Below, in pieces: positions 15,639 through 25,220 of a stretch of 27,665 bases of DNA. Location of the stretch: NCBI GenBank assembly GCA_051881315.1, contig JBJEPQ010000055.1:1-27665 (forward strand), given 5' to 3'. Both the position numbers and the translations under genes were made by a program. Within the stretch, counting starts at the first letter, position 1; each line of letters opens with the position of its first letter. This stretch comes from CAG-488 sp051881315 (GTDB lineage Bacteria > Bacillota > Clostridia > Oscillospirales > Acutalibacteraceae). The notes under the pieces are model-generated. The model was not told where the DNA came from and searched no databases. It saw only the letters and a list, made by a program, of their open reading frames with translations.

Positions 15639-18600
15639 ATGAGAAAAGTGTCAGAAAGAATTATATCCGTCTTTTTGGTATTAGTGATGCTTTTCGTCAT
15701 GATACCCGCAGGCGCAGTTTTTGCCAGTGCCGAATCAGGCACGTTGATTATGACTGCCGAAGGCCTTACTGCAACATATGCGGGTGACGGCTCGTGGTCA
15801 GGCGGCGGAAATGTGGCGAACGGCACCGTCTCCGGTAAGGGCTCTCTCTTTAAACAATCGCAGAGTGCTTCTCTTACTTTCACTAATAACAGAGATCAAG
15901 CCGGATATATTTCTTTTGATTACAACATCACAAATAATACCGGTTCAGTTACTATTGCCGGTAACACCGTGACAGGCAGCGGTTCTTATGCACCTGCTGT
16001 AGCCGTAGATCCGGGCGAAACTGTTCAGGTTGTTATCACATCGGGTAAGGGTTCCGGTAATACAACTTCGATTGAGCTTACCAATATCAATCTTGTTGTT
16101 GACGCAAGTGCTACCACCACCTTTAAAGCACCTGTAAACGGTTCATATACCGTTGACGGTGTGGCCATAACCGAGGATACTGCTAAAACGCAGTCATCAA
16201 CCGTGGCCTATAATCTTGTTGCAACACCTGCAACGGGATATAACTTTATCGGTTGGTACAGCTCGGCAATCAACGGATACTTTGATTATAACAGTACGAC
16301 AACATTAAATGTTGAAAACGACACTGTTGTTTATCCGGTGTTTGTCAGCTCATCTATGGCGGTATTTCAGGTTGGTTTCAACCGTTATACCGATCTGAAT
16401 AAAGCTAATGCCGCGGCATCAGCCGGTTCAGACAAGCAAATTGTACTTGCACACAGCGGTATTATTGCCGCAGGTACTTATGAGATTTCAGCAGGTGTTA
16501 ACTTGTTGATTCCCTTTGATTCGGCTAACACGGCTACTTTCAGAAATGAACCCGAATGTTCAATGACTGCTGTTACTCCCACAATGTACTCATGCTTGAC
16601 AATGGCAGACGGTGCGGTTATTAACTGCTACGGTAACATCAATGTCAATGCAACCCAGTTTGCTTCATCTACCAGAACCACGGGTAAGGTTACCGGTGCT
16701 TACGGTGCTATTCAGATGACTGCAGGCTCTCAGATTAACATGAAGAGCGGCTCTAATCTTTATGCTTACGGTTACATCGGAGGAGAGGGTACTGTATGGG
16801 GCGAAAGCGGAAGCAACATTTATCAGTTCATGCAGATTGAAGACTGGCGCGGCGGTAACGATTCTTCCACCTTGCTTTCTTCACTGAAGGATAATTCATT
16901 CCTTTTCTCCCAGTATTATCTTCAGAATATTGAAGCTAATCTTCGCATTGACAGCGGTTGTATCATGTACGGCGACGCTGCTGTTGCCGCAGGCTTGGGC
17001 TCTTCAAAATCACCGAGCCAGGCTTGTGCTGCAATCGTTGGCAAGGATGCAGGTATGTTCCATATTACAAGCGGTTATGCTACATTGAAGTATGATGCAA
17101 CGACCGATAGAATGAACCTTGATTTCTACGGTGACCTTGTAACAGATGCTATCAGCATGTCAATTAAGCTCACTCTTGTCAGTTCAACTATGAATACTGC
17201 CGATTATATCCTCGCTTTGCCGATGAACTATACTATCAATATTAAATCAGGCAGTACGGTTACATTTGCTCAAAGGTTTAAGCTTCTCCCCGGCACAGTA
17301 ATAAACGTTGATGAAGGTGCTACGGCTACCGTTTCAGCGGGAGGCGCTGTTTACCTTTACGATGTAAATGACTGGTTGTCAGGCACATATACTTACGGAA
17401 AAAATATATATCAGTTATCCTATGTATTTGCGAAAAAGGGCGCTCCCGTAGTGCGCAGTGTCAAAGACGATGCCGTACTTAAAGTTGACGGTGTCTTGAC
17501 TGCAAACGGTCCTGTATATTCAACCAAATCCGTTGACAACGGCGGTGATGCTGTAATAACAGGTAAAGGTGTATATGCATCAAATGTTCACGGCTCAACG
17601 GACCTTAAAGAGGTTACAGGCGCAGGTGTTACAACTCTCACAACAATCGCCTGCGTCCCCGTAAGAGGTAATATTGCCGGATATGACGGATTTAACAGCT
17701 TTGCTATCGGTACATACCGTTCCTTGAACGGAAATTGCTGGTATCAGAATGTAGTAACGGCTAACGGTTTTTCGGTTGTTTCAGGCGGCGTTCAGAACGG
17801 CGTAAATGTCTATGTCGGCAAAACAAAAGATGCTACCGCTTCGCTTGTTCTCACAACCGAACAGCCCTGTGTTACTCTCCCGACCAATGCTACGGTTACT
17901 GTAAACGGTAATAATTATACATTGACCGATATTAACAGTAACGTAACTATTACCGCAAAACAGCACACCCCGGTTGTTTCAATTCCGGCAAAGGCTGCCG
18001 ACTGTCTTAATGACGGTTATACAGCCGAGGAAACCTGTTCGACCTGCGGAAAGGTTGTTAATCCTTCGGTCGTTGTTCCTGCAACAGGACACAAGGAGGA
18101 GGTTGTTCCGGGCAAGGACGCAACCTGTACCGAAACAGGCTTAACAGAGGGTAAAAAATGCTCTGTTTGCGGAGAAATTATTGTCGCTCAGGAAGAAATT
18201 CCGGCGCACGGCCATTCTGAAAAAACTCTTGTCGGAAAAGCTCCGACTTGCACAGAAGACGGCTTGACCGACGGAAAGATCTGCTCTGTCTGCGGTGTTA
18301 TCACAGAAGAACAGAAAGTTATTCCTGCTACCGGACATAACTATACCTCTGTTGTTACCGCTCCGACGTGCGAGGACGAAGGATATACCACTCATACCTG
18401 CGCTTGCGGACATAGCTATGTTGACGGTTATGTTCCTGCAACAGGACATGATTATTCGATCGTAATTGAGAACACCTATAAGGCTCCGACTTGTACCGAG
18501 GACGGAAAAGAATCCGACCTTAAATGTGCAAACTGCGGCAAAATCAAGACCGGTGCAGTTATTCCTGCCAAAGGTCACGTTGAAGTGATTGATAAAGCTG

Positions 18601-21600
18601 TTGAAGCAACCTGTACCGAGTCCGGTCTTACACAGGGCAGTCATTGCTCTGTCTGTAATGAGGTTATCGTTGCACAGAAGGTTGTCGAGGCGCTCGGACA
18701 TGATTATGTAGCGGTTGTAACGGCTCCGACTTGTACACATGACGGCTACACTACCCATACCTGCTCACGTTGTAATGACAGCTATGTTGATTCATATGTT
18801 GACAGCACAGGCAGTGAGCACAGCTATGATTCAACAAGAGTAATCGCTCCTACCTGCACAGAGGAGGGATACACCGTTGAGATATGCTCTCTTTGCGGAC
18901 ATGAGTTAAAATTGGAAGATACTATTGTACCTGCAAACGGACATACATTTACATATGAAACGGTTGCTCCGACCTGCACAACAGGCGGCTATACTATCCG
19001 CACATGTGAGGTATGCGGTTACAGCGATAGGGTTGATGAGGTTGACGCTTTGGGACATGATTTTGTTTCTACCGTAACCGATCCAACCTGTACGGAAAAG
19101 GGCTACACAACCCTTACATGTAAACGTTGTGACTATTCATATATCCCTGAGGATTCATATGTTAATGCACTCGGTCACACATATACAGGTGTTGTAACAA
19201 CTCCTGCAACCTGTACCGAAAACGGTCTTATGACCTATACCTGTCATTGCGGCGACAGCTATACCGAGGTTATTCAGGCGACCGGTCACAGCTATGACAA
19301 GGGTGTAGTAACCGATCCGACCTGTCACGAACAGGGCTACACAACCTATACCTGCTCAGAGTGCGGCCACACTTATCAGGACAATTTCGTTGAAGCTCTC
19401 GGCTGTGAATTCGGCGAATGGGTAATTATCAAGGATGCTACTTGCCTTGAAAACGGCGAGAAAAAGAGAGTCTGCATCCGTTGCGACCACTTTGAAACAG
19501 AGGTTATTCCTGCAACAGGTCACAGCTATACAGAGGTTGTTACTGCTCCTACCTGCACAGAGAAGGGTTACACAACTTATACCTGCCACTGCGGTTATAG
19601 CTATGTTGGCAATTATACAGACGCAACCGACCATAAGGTTGTAATTGATCCTGCTGTTGCTCCTACCTGCACCGAGTCAGGTCTTACCGAAGGCAGTCAT
19701 TGCGACACCTGCGGTATAACTCTTGTTGAACAGCAGACAGTTGAGGCACTCGGACACACATTCAGTAATTGGACGGTGTCTAAGGTTGCTACTTGTACCG
19801 AAAAGGGCGAAGAAGAGCGTTACTGCTCAGTCTGCGGCGCAAGAGAAACGAGAGAGCTTGCAATGCTTTCTCATACTCCGGTGATCGATCCTGCTGTTGC
19901 TCCCACCTATTCATCAACAGGACTTACTCAGGGCAGCCATTGCTCGGCATGTAACGAGATCCTTGAGGAACAGCAGGTCGTTGACAAGCTTGTTCTTAAT
20001 TGGGACACCTTCCGGCTTGCATTATCTCAGCTTGAGGGTTATGCGAGCGATTATGCAAAGAGCAACCCCGGTAAGGATCCCACAAAGCTTATGCTCAACT
20101 TCATCCGTACCGGTATTGACCGCTACAACGATGAGGACTGGGCTACAATGGCAGGTGCCGAAGAGACCGTCTTTGTCAACGAGGTTATCGCAAAAGACGA
20201 GATGAACGGCACGATTGCCTATGCACTTCGTGAAATCGAATATCTTGGAATAACAATGCCAAACGGTGAAATTATGATATTTGACCATCTTTTCGGTGCA
20301 TTGAATGTTTCAAGCAATAAGAATTATACTCAGTCAAACACAGACTTCGGCAGCTGGGCAGGCGACATTTGCGACTTGATGTATTATGCAAATCCAAAAG
20401 TTACCGCAACAGAGCTTGAAGCTATGACTGCAGAAATCTCCGAAAAATACTTAGGCGTATACGATTCAATGGAAAGCGGCTTCGATTATGATGATATTAA
20501 GGCCGACCTTGATGCTTTCTATATTGTTTCTCAAATTACATCAGGAACGGCTTCACTCAGCGAGATATTTGAAGGCTACTATAATGAGGAGCTTTCAATG
20601 CGTTCACGCGCGGCATTCTTCCTGAATAACCGTTTCCCGGGCAGTCTGACTAAGGATGCAGTCCGTCAGTCAATTTTCACAACTTATAGGGACCATATAT
20701 TTATTCAGCTTCTTGAATCGGGCAGAGGTCTTTCGGATAGGGACACTCTCAGAGAGGCTTGCTGTTATTCGTTCGCCGATTATCTTTATGATTTGGCAAA
20801 GGACGATTTAGTCGCTCCCGAGGATCCCGGTGACAATCCTTCGGAGGATCCGAATAATCCGGATATTTACAGCGTATTTTCTTCAAAGGATTCAACGCTT
20901 GCTCCCGGTGTAACACAGAATATCAGCTATGCTATGGACTCAAACGGCGGACAGATGGTTTACTATATGTCCAAGGCTGATATCAGACGAAGCGATGTCG
21001 ATGTTTATGCAAACTACGCAAACAACGACGCTTCTTCATGGGCATTGGCAACTGTCAGCGAACAGATGGCTGCCGCTCAGAAAAAACATTCTAATCCCGA
21101 CGATCCCGATAATTACATTGAAAACTATAATGTAGTTGTAGGAACAAATGCTAACTTCTATAACATGGGCACAGGTGAGCCGAAAGGCTTGCTTGTAATG
21201 GAGGGTAAAACCTTCAACCCCAATAAAACCAGCTTCTTTGCCATCCTTAAAGACGGCACACCGGTGATCGGCACGGTTTCCGAGTACGAAACCTATAAGG
21301 ATGACATACAAGAGGGTGTAGGCGGCGGAAAAATCCTTGTTAAGGACGGCGTAAATCAGTTTACCGACGCAGAAACCGAGAAGATGCCGAGAAGCTGCGT
21401 AGGTATCACCGAGGACGGACAGATTGTAATGCTTGTTCTTGACGGTCGTCAGGCTCCGTATTCGGTCGGTGCAACATATTACGAAATTGCACAGATTATG
21501 CTTGACGCAGGCTGTGTAGATGCTCTTGAGCTTGACGGCGGCGGATCTGCAACTTATGACGCAAAGCAAGAGGGCTCGGATACGGTTACTGTTGTTAACC

Positions 21601-24600
21601 GTCCTTGTGACAGCGTTGAGCGTTCTGTAAGTTCATCACTTATGGTCGTTTCCACAGCAGTAACTTCAAAGGAATTTGACCATGCTATTGTCAATACGGC
21701 AACGGACTATATTACAGTCGGTTCTTCCTTCGATATCACCCTGACAGGCGTTGGCGCGGCCGGTAATATGACCGAAATTCCGGAAAATGCAACACTTCAG
21801 CTTTCCGATGAAACCGTCGGAACACTTGACGGCAATACCTTTACCGCTGTTGCAAAGGGTAAGGTCGATATTCAGGTTGCAGTTGACGGCAACGTTGTCG
21901 GAAGTAAAACTGTTGAAGTAATCACCAGACCTACGGCACTTAATTTTACAAAAGATAATATCAATGTAATTTACGGTGTTGCCGAGGAGCTTCCTCTGGT
22001 TGCTACCTACAACAACAACCCCGTAACGATCAATAAGAATGATATTACATTTGAAATGACCAATGACACGGCAGGCGTAATGGACGGCTTCTCATTCATC
22101 GGTAACGAAGAATCCGGAGTTCGTAATGTTACGGTAACCGCTAAGGTCAGAACGGACGTCAATATCTATGCTGAAATTTCTTTGCGTTTGTACAAAGCTG
22201 ACGAAAGCATTTTTGATTTTGAAAATGCTACAGCCGGCAGTGAGTCTCTCGCTTGGAACAGAGATGTTTCAAACACTTACACTATTGACAACAAGCTTTA
22301 CTATAAAGTAAATACAAATGAAGATGCTACTGCTTCCTATGTATTTGCTATTGATATGAAAGCTATTACAGCACCTACACGCTTACAGCCCTTGATGGAA
22401 TATCTCAACGGTTTTGCAGGCAATGTCGGTGAAAACGCTTCTCCGTGGGATTATCTTCTCGCTTTGGGAGGACGTGTAAGTGATCTTACAAATGTTACCA
22501 TCACAGCACAATTCCCTGAGGGTGTTGATGTTGACGTTGAAAACATAACGTTTGTAAACGACTTCTTCAAAATTTCATCATATAGCTTCGATGAAGCTAC
22601 ACGCACTCTTACCATTGTCTGCAAATGGACGAGACAGACTGACGGTATTGACCCGTCAACAGCAAACTCAATCGGTATTCTCTCAGGTGTTAAAATAACT
22701 CCCAATAAGAATATCGAAAAGGACGAAAACGGCTTAATTAACATTGATGTAACAGGTAATATTTCTTACGATATTTATCTTGACACATCACAGCTCCATA
22801 GCTTCGCTAAGGATCCGGCAAACCAGGAAAAATACGGTATTTATGACTACATCAATCCTGATAACCCGGAGGATGCAGGCGGACACTTCATGGATACCTA
22901 CGTAACCTTTGAGGATCATTTCTCAATCGACGAAAATCCTCTCAACGGTTGGGCTCTCAGTCCTAACGGCGAACAGCTTTATTACTATGTAAACAACGAA
23001 ATGGTTACAGGTATTTACTGTGCACCCGATAGGGACGGCACAGATAAGAGCTATTACTACAACTTCGGCACCAACGGTGTTTGCACAGGTAAGGTAACAG
23101 GTCTTTTCTATGACGAAACCGCAAAGGCTTATCGCTATGCCCGTCACGGCGAACTTCAAAAGGGCTGGGTAATGATAGACGAGGATTGGTACTATTTCAC
23201 CGATTCATATAATGCACAAACCGGCTCAATGCCTAACGGCGGCGTAACCTATGAATTTGAAGAAAACGGACGTCTTAAGAGCGGTGTCTGGGCAAAGACT
23301 GTTTTCGGCACCAAGTATTATTACGGTCCCGGCTGCTATAACAAGGGCTGGGTTACCATTGACGGTAACAGATATTACTTTGAAAACGGTTACCGCTATG
23401 AAGGCTATCATATGATCTTCAATGCAAATGTACGTTATTGGTATAATTTCGGTGATGACGGAATTTGCAGAGATGAGGTTGTACCCACAGGCTTCTACGA
23501 GGACGAAAAAGGAGTAAGCTACGTAATCGACGGTATCGGCGTATACGGCTTGTATAAGATTGACGGCAGCTACTACGGCTTCGACTATTACGGCTATGCA
23601 CAAAAGGGCATTGTTAATGTCGGTGTATCACACTGCGACCTGAACCCGGGCGTATACTATTTCGGCGACGATTACAAGGCATTTAACGGTATTGCCGAAA
23701 ATCAGAACGGCGACTTAGTATATTATAAAAACGGTCGTCCCTCAATGGCAGGTCTTATAGAAGTTGACGGTGATTATTACTTTGCCGGCGGCGCAAACGG
23801 TGAGATTTACACCAACAAAAAGCAATACACCTGGGCAAATACCACATCACTTCCGAACGGCACTTATGAATTCGGTGCCGACGGTAAGATGCTTAACGGT
23901 ATTGTAGAAATAGACGGTACTCTTTATTACTACGAAAATGGTAAGCCTAAAATGGCAGGTCTTGTCGAGCTTGACGGCGATTACTATTTCGCCGGCGGTG
24001 CAAACGGTGAAATTACGGTAAACAAGGTTCAATATGTCTGGGAAACCAACGGTATTGAGCTCAGCAACCTCAACTGCGAATTCGGTCCTGACGGCAAGAT
24101 GCTGAACGGTATCGTAGAAAAAGACGGAACTCTTTACTACTATGTAATGGGCAGACCTAAGATGGCAGGTCTTATCGAGGTTGACGGCGCTTACTATTTC
24201 GCAGGCGGCGCAAACGGTGAAATCACGGTTAACAAGGTTCAGTATGTCTGGGAAACCAACGGCATTGAGCTTAGCAATCCAAACTGTGAATTCGGCGCTG
24301 ACGGTAAGATGCTCAACGGTATTGTAGAGAAAAACGGTACCCTTTATTACTACGAAATGGGCAGACCTAAGATGGCAGGCCTTATCGAAATTGACGGTGA
24401 TTACTATTTTGCCGGAGGCGCAAACGGTGAAATCACGGTTAATAAGGTTCAGAACGTCTGGCAGACCAACGGCATTGAGCTGAGCAATACCAACTGCGAA
24501 TTCGGTGCCGACGGTAAGATGCTCAACGGTATTGTAGAAAAAGACGGTACTCTTTACTACTATTATATGGGCAGACCGACAATGGCAGGTCTTGTTGAAG

Positions 24601-25148
24601 TTGACGGTGATTATTACTTTGCCGGCGGTGAAAACGGAGAAATATTCGTCAACAAAAAGCAATACACATGGGCTAATACCACATCGCTTCCGAACGGCAC
24701 TTATGAGTTCGGCGCTGACGGTAAGATGCTCAACGGTATTGTTGAAAAAGACGGTACTCTTTATTACTACGAAATGGGACAGGCTAAGGCTGTAGGTCTT
24801 ATCAACATTGACGGCGACTACTATTTCGTAGGCGGCTCAAACGGTGAAATTACCGTTAACAAGAAACAGTATGTATGGCAGGGCAACGGCTTATTACCCG
24901 AAGATAACTATGAATTTGGTGCTGACGGTAAGATGCTTAACGGCTTTGTCACAAGAGACGACGGTATTTACTATTATGATACAGGTAAATGCGGTCAGTT
25001 AGGTTTAAACCTCATTGACGGTGATTACTACTTTATCGGTTATAACGGTAAACTGTATACTAACGGTACTTACTATGTTTGGGAAACCAACGGTTACTCA
25101 ATTTGTATGAACTATACATTTGACGAAACCGGTAAGTTGGTTAAATAA
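15639..25148 (+). CDS. Giant modular secreted surface protein with phosphodiester glycosidase and wall/glucan-binding repeats
   Basis: The protein has 3169 residues. A signal peptide (1 to about 31, ending ASA) is followed by a beta-sandwich (about 32-160), an InlB-repeat-like segment (163-233, with GYNFIGWYSS), and a long Gly/Ser/Thr-rich beta region (about 240-770). Then come 17 Cys-rich repeats (775-1450), an alpha-helical domain of unknown type (1454-1725), and a NAGPA-type phosphodiester glycosidase domain (about 1742-2007, with NFYN at 1839 and DGGGS at 1966). Ig-like and beta-sandwich folds (about 2008-2430) precede cell-wall/glucan-binding repeats (2433-3169). There is no LPXTG-type tail, so the C-terminal repeats probably hold it on the wall or on the EPS. 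The ribosome site AAAGGAGG is strong. Between the EPS polymerase and the flippase, it may bind, trim or remodel the polysaccharide. The domain calls are by eye, and the enzymatic role is inferred. Confidence 0.9.
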   Translation: MRKVSERIISVFLVLVMLFVMIPAGAVFASAESGTLIMTAEGLTATYAGDGSWSGGGNVANGTVSGKGSLFKQSQSASLTFTNNRDQAGYISFDYNITNNTGSVTIAGNTVTGSGSYAPAVAVDPGETVQVVITSGKGSGNTTSIELTNINLVVDASATTTFKAPVNGSYTVDGVAITEDTAKTQSSTVAYNLVATPATGYNFIGWYSSAINGYFDYNSTTTLNVENDTVVYPVFVSSSMAVFQVGFNRYTDLNKANAAASAGSDKQIVLAHSGIIAAGTYEISAGVNLLIPFDSANTATFRNEPECSMTAVTPTMYSCLTMADGAVINCYGNINVNATQFASSTRTTGKVTGAYGAIQMTAGSQINMKSGSNLYAYGYIGGEGTVWGESGSNIYQFMQIEDWRGGNDSSTLLSSLKDNSFLFSQYYLQNIEANLRIDSGCIMYGDAAVAAGLGSSKSPSQACAAIVGKDAGMFHITSGYATLKYDATTDRMNLDFYGDLVTDAISMSIKLTLVSSTMNTADYILALPMNYTINIKSGSTVTFAQRFKLLPGTVINVDEGATATVSAGGAVYLYDVNDWLSGTYTYGKNIYQLSYVFAKKGAPVVRSVKDDAVLKVDGVLTANGPVYSTKSVDNGGDAVITGKGVYASNVHGSTDLKEVTGAGVTTLTTIACVPVRGNIAGYDGFNSFAIGTYRSLNGNCWYQNVVTANGFSVVSGGVQNGVNVYVGKTKDATASLVLTTEQPCVTLPTNATVTVNGNNYTLTDINSNVTITAKQHTPVVSIPAKAADCLNDGYTAEETCSTCGKVVNPSVVVPATGHKEEVVPGKDATCTETGLTEGKKCSVCGEIIVAQEEIPAHGHSEKTLVGKAPTCTEDGLTDGKICSVCGVITEEQKVIPATGHNYTSVVTAPTCEDEGYTTHTCACGHSYVDGYVPATGHDYSIVIENTYKAPTCTEDGKESDLKCANCGKIKTGAVIPAKGHVEVIDKAVEATCTESGLTQGSHCSVCNEVIVAQKVVEALGHDYVAVVTAPTCTHDGYTTHTCSRCNDSYVDSYVDSTGSEHSYDSTRVIAPTCTEEGYTVEICSLCGHELKLEDTIVPANGHTFTYETVAPTCTTGGYTIRTCEVCGYSDRVDEVDALGHDFVSTVTDPTCTEKGYTTLTCKRCDYSYIPEDSYVNALGHTYTGVVTTPATCTENGLMTYTCHCGDSYTEVIQATGHSYDKGVVTDPTCHEQGYTTYTCSECGHTYQDNFVEALGCEFGEWVIIKDATCLENGEKKRVCIRCDHFETEVIPATGHSYTEVVTAPTCTEKGYTTYTCHCGYSYVGNYTDATDHKVVIDPAVAPTCTESGLTEGSHCDTCGITLVEQQTVEALGHTFSNWTVSKVATCTEKGEEERYCSVCGARETRELAMLSHTPVIDPAVAPTYSSTGLTQGSHCSACNEILEEQQVVDKLVLNWDTFRLALSQLEGYASDYAKSNPGKDPTKLMLNFIRTGIDRYNDEDWATMAGAEETVFVNEVIAKDEMNGTIAYALREIEYLGITMPNGEIMIFDHLFGALNVSSNKNYTQSNTDFGSWAGDICDLMYYANPKVTATELEAMTAEISEKYLGVYDSMESGFDYDDIKADLDAFYIVSQITSGTASLSEIFEGYYNEELSMRSRAAFFLNNRFPGSLTKDAVRQSIFTTYRDHIFIQLLESGRGLSDRDTLREACCYSFADYLYDLAKDDLVAPEDPGDNPSEDPNNPDIYSVFSSKDSTLAPGVTQNISYAMDSNGGQMVYYMSKADIRRSDVDVYANYANNDASSWALATVSEQMAAAQKKHSNPDDPDNYIENYNVVVGTNANFYNMGTGEPKGLLVMEGKTFNPNKTSFFAILKDGTPVIGTVSEYETYKDDIQEGVGGGKILVKDGVNQFTDAETEKMPRSCVGITEDGQIVMLVLDGRQAPYSVGATYYEIAQIMLDAGCVDALELDGGGSATYDAKQEGSDTVTVVNRPCDSVERSVSSSLMVVSTAVTSKEFDHAIVNTATDYITVGSSFDITLTGVGAAGNMTEIPENATLQLSDETVGTLDGNTFTAVAKGKVDIQVAVDGNVVGSKTVEVITRPTALNFTKDNINVIYGVAEELPLVATYNNNPVTINKNDITFEMTNDTAGVMDGFSFIGNEESGVRNVTVTAKVRTDVNIYAEISLRLYKADESIFDFENATAGSESLAWNRDVSNTYTIDNKLYYKVNTNEDATASYVFAIDMKAITAPTRLQPLMEYLNGFAGNVGENASPWDYLLALGGRVSDLTNVTITAQFPEGVDVDVENITFVNDFFKISSYSFDEATRTLTIVCKWTRQTDGIDPSTANSIGILSGVKITPNKNIEKDENGLINIDVTGNISYDIYLDTSQLHSFAKDPANQEKYGIYDYINPDNPEDAGGHFMDTYVTFEDHFSIDENPLNGWALSPNGEQLYYYVNNEMVTGIYCAPDRDGTDKSYYYNFGTNGVCTGKVTGLFYDETAKAYRYARHGELQKGWVMIDEDWYYFTDSYNAQTGSMPNGGVTYEFEENGRLKSGVWAKTVFGTKYYYGPGCYNKGWVTIDGNRYYFENGYRYEGYHMIFNANVRYWYNFGDDGICRDEVVPTGFYEDEKGVSYVIDGIGVYGLYKIDGSYYGFDYYGYAQKGIVNVGVSHCDLNPGVYYFGDDYKAFNGIAENQNGDLVYYKNGRPSMAGLIEVDGDYYFAGGANGEIYTNKKQYTWANTTSLPNGTYEFGADGKMLNGIVEIDGTLYYYENGKPKMAGLVELDGDYYFAGGANGEITVNKVQYVWETNGIELSNLNCEFGPDGKMLNGIVEKDGTLYYYVMGRPKMAGLIEVDGAYYFAGGANGEITVNKVQYVWETNGIELSNPNCEFGADGKMLNGIVEKNGTLYYYEMGRPKMAGLIEIDGDYYFAGGANGEITVNKVQNVWQTNGIELSNTNCEFGADGKMLNGIVEKDGTLYYYYMGRPTMAGLVEVDGDYYFAGGENGEIFVNKKQYTWANTTSLPNGTYEFGADGKMLNGIVEKDGTLYYYEMGQAKAVGLINIDGDYYFVGGSNGEITVNKKQYVWQGNGLLPEDNYEFGADGKMLNGFVTRDDGIYYYDTGKCGQLGLNLIDGDYYFIGYNGKLYTNGTYYVWETNGYSICMNYTFDETGKLVK
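17961..19988 (+). repeat. 17 tandem Cys-rich repeats (about 37-43 residues each)
   Basis: Each unit follows roughly APTCTExGYTTYTCxxCG...PATGH: one Cys, then a CxxC pair about 7-10 residues on, then a closing G-H. Units 4, 11 and 14 have CxC (CACG, CHCG, CHCG) in place of CxxC. Unit 17 has lost the first Cys (PTYSSTG). The units are diverged at both DNA and protein level, so the expansion is old. Similar repeats occur in large surface proteins of gut Firmicutes. Metal binding or disulfide staples are possible. Confidence 0.9.
20862..21660 (+). other. NAGPA-type phosphodiester glycosidase domain within the giant protein
   Basis: Residues about 1742-2007 carry NANFYNMG, the PRSCVGITEDGQ strand, LDGRQAPYSVGATYYE and LELDGGGSATYD. 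These are the landmarks of the family named after the human GlcNAc-1-phosphodiester enzyme. Bacterial members are linked to exopolysaccharide and teichoic acid metabolism. It would cut sugar-1-phosphodiester bonds outside the cell. Confidence 0.85.
23685..25145 (+). repeat. Seven tandem 69-70-residue wall/glucan-binding repeats
   Basis: The units begin at 23685, 23895, 24105, 24315, 24525, 24732 and 24939 (NGIVEKDGTLYYY... to ...EFGADGKML) and run exactly to the stop codon. Each holds two aromatic-Gly modules like the CW_binding/glucan-binding repeats. Units 1 and 5 share the variant KKQYTWANTTSLPNGTY, and units 2-4 share the NGIELSN variant. The last unit is the most diverged. DNA differences between units 2-4 are largely silent. 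Confidence 0.93.
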
Positions 25149-25156
25149 TCATTATA

Positions 25157-25205
25157 TAAGTCTCCAACTGCGGCTGTGGTTGGAGACTTATTGAAGTATT
25201 TTTTT
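25157..25205 (+). terminator. Hairpin terminator after the giant gene
   Basis: TAAGTCTCCAAC (25157-25168) and GTTGGAGACTTA (25179-25190) form a perfect 12-base stem around a 10-base loop. A run of seven T follows at 25199-25205, eight bases after the stem. That spacing is longer than in the best intrinsic terminators, so it may act only partly and lower expression of the flippase and sortase downstream. Confidence 0.7.
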
Positions 25206-25220
25206 GGAAGATTGATTTTA

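Noticed and set aside
18141..18758. Minus-strand open frame (205 codons) opposite the Cys repeats
   Set aside because: It is antisense to a well-supported repeat region, low in plausibility as a protein and without start signals.
17961..19988. CRISPR-like periodic repeats
   Set aside because: The period (about 120 bases) is that of diverged protein repeats in one open frame. There are no short identical repeats with unique spacers and no cas genes.
23847..24662. Long minus-strand open frame (271 codons) opposite the C-terminal repeats
   Set aside because: It is a by-product of the repetitive codon pattern of the plus-strand repeats. Its protein is itself a repeat of antisense codons and it has no ribosome site.
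25176..25220. Upstream start for the flippase
   Set aside because: The ATG at 25176 lies in the loop of the terminator hairpin and lacks a ribosome site. The start at 25221 gives the usual family N-terminus.
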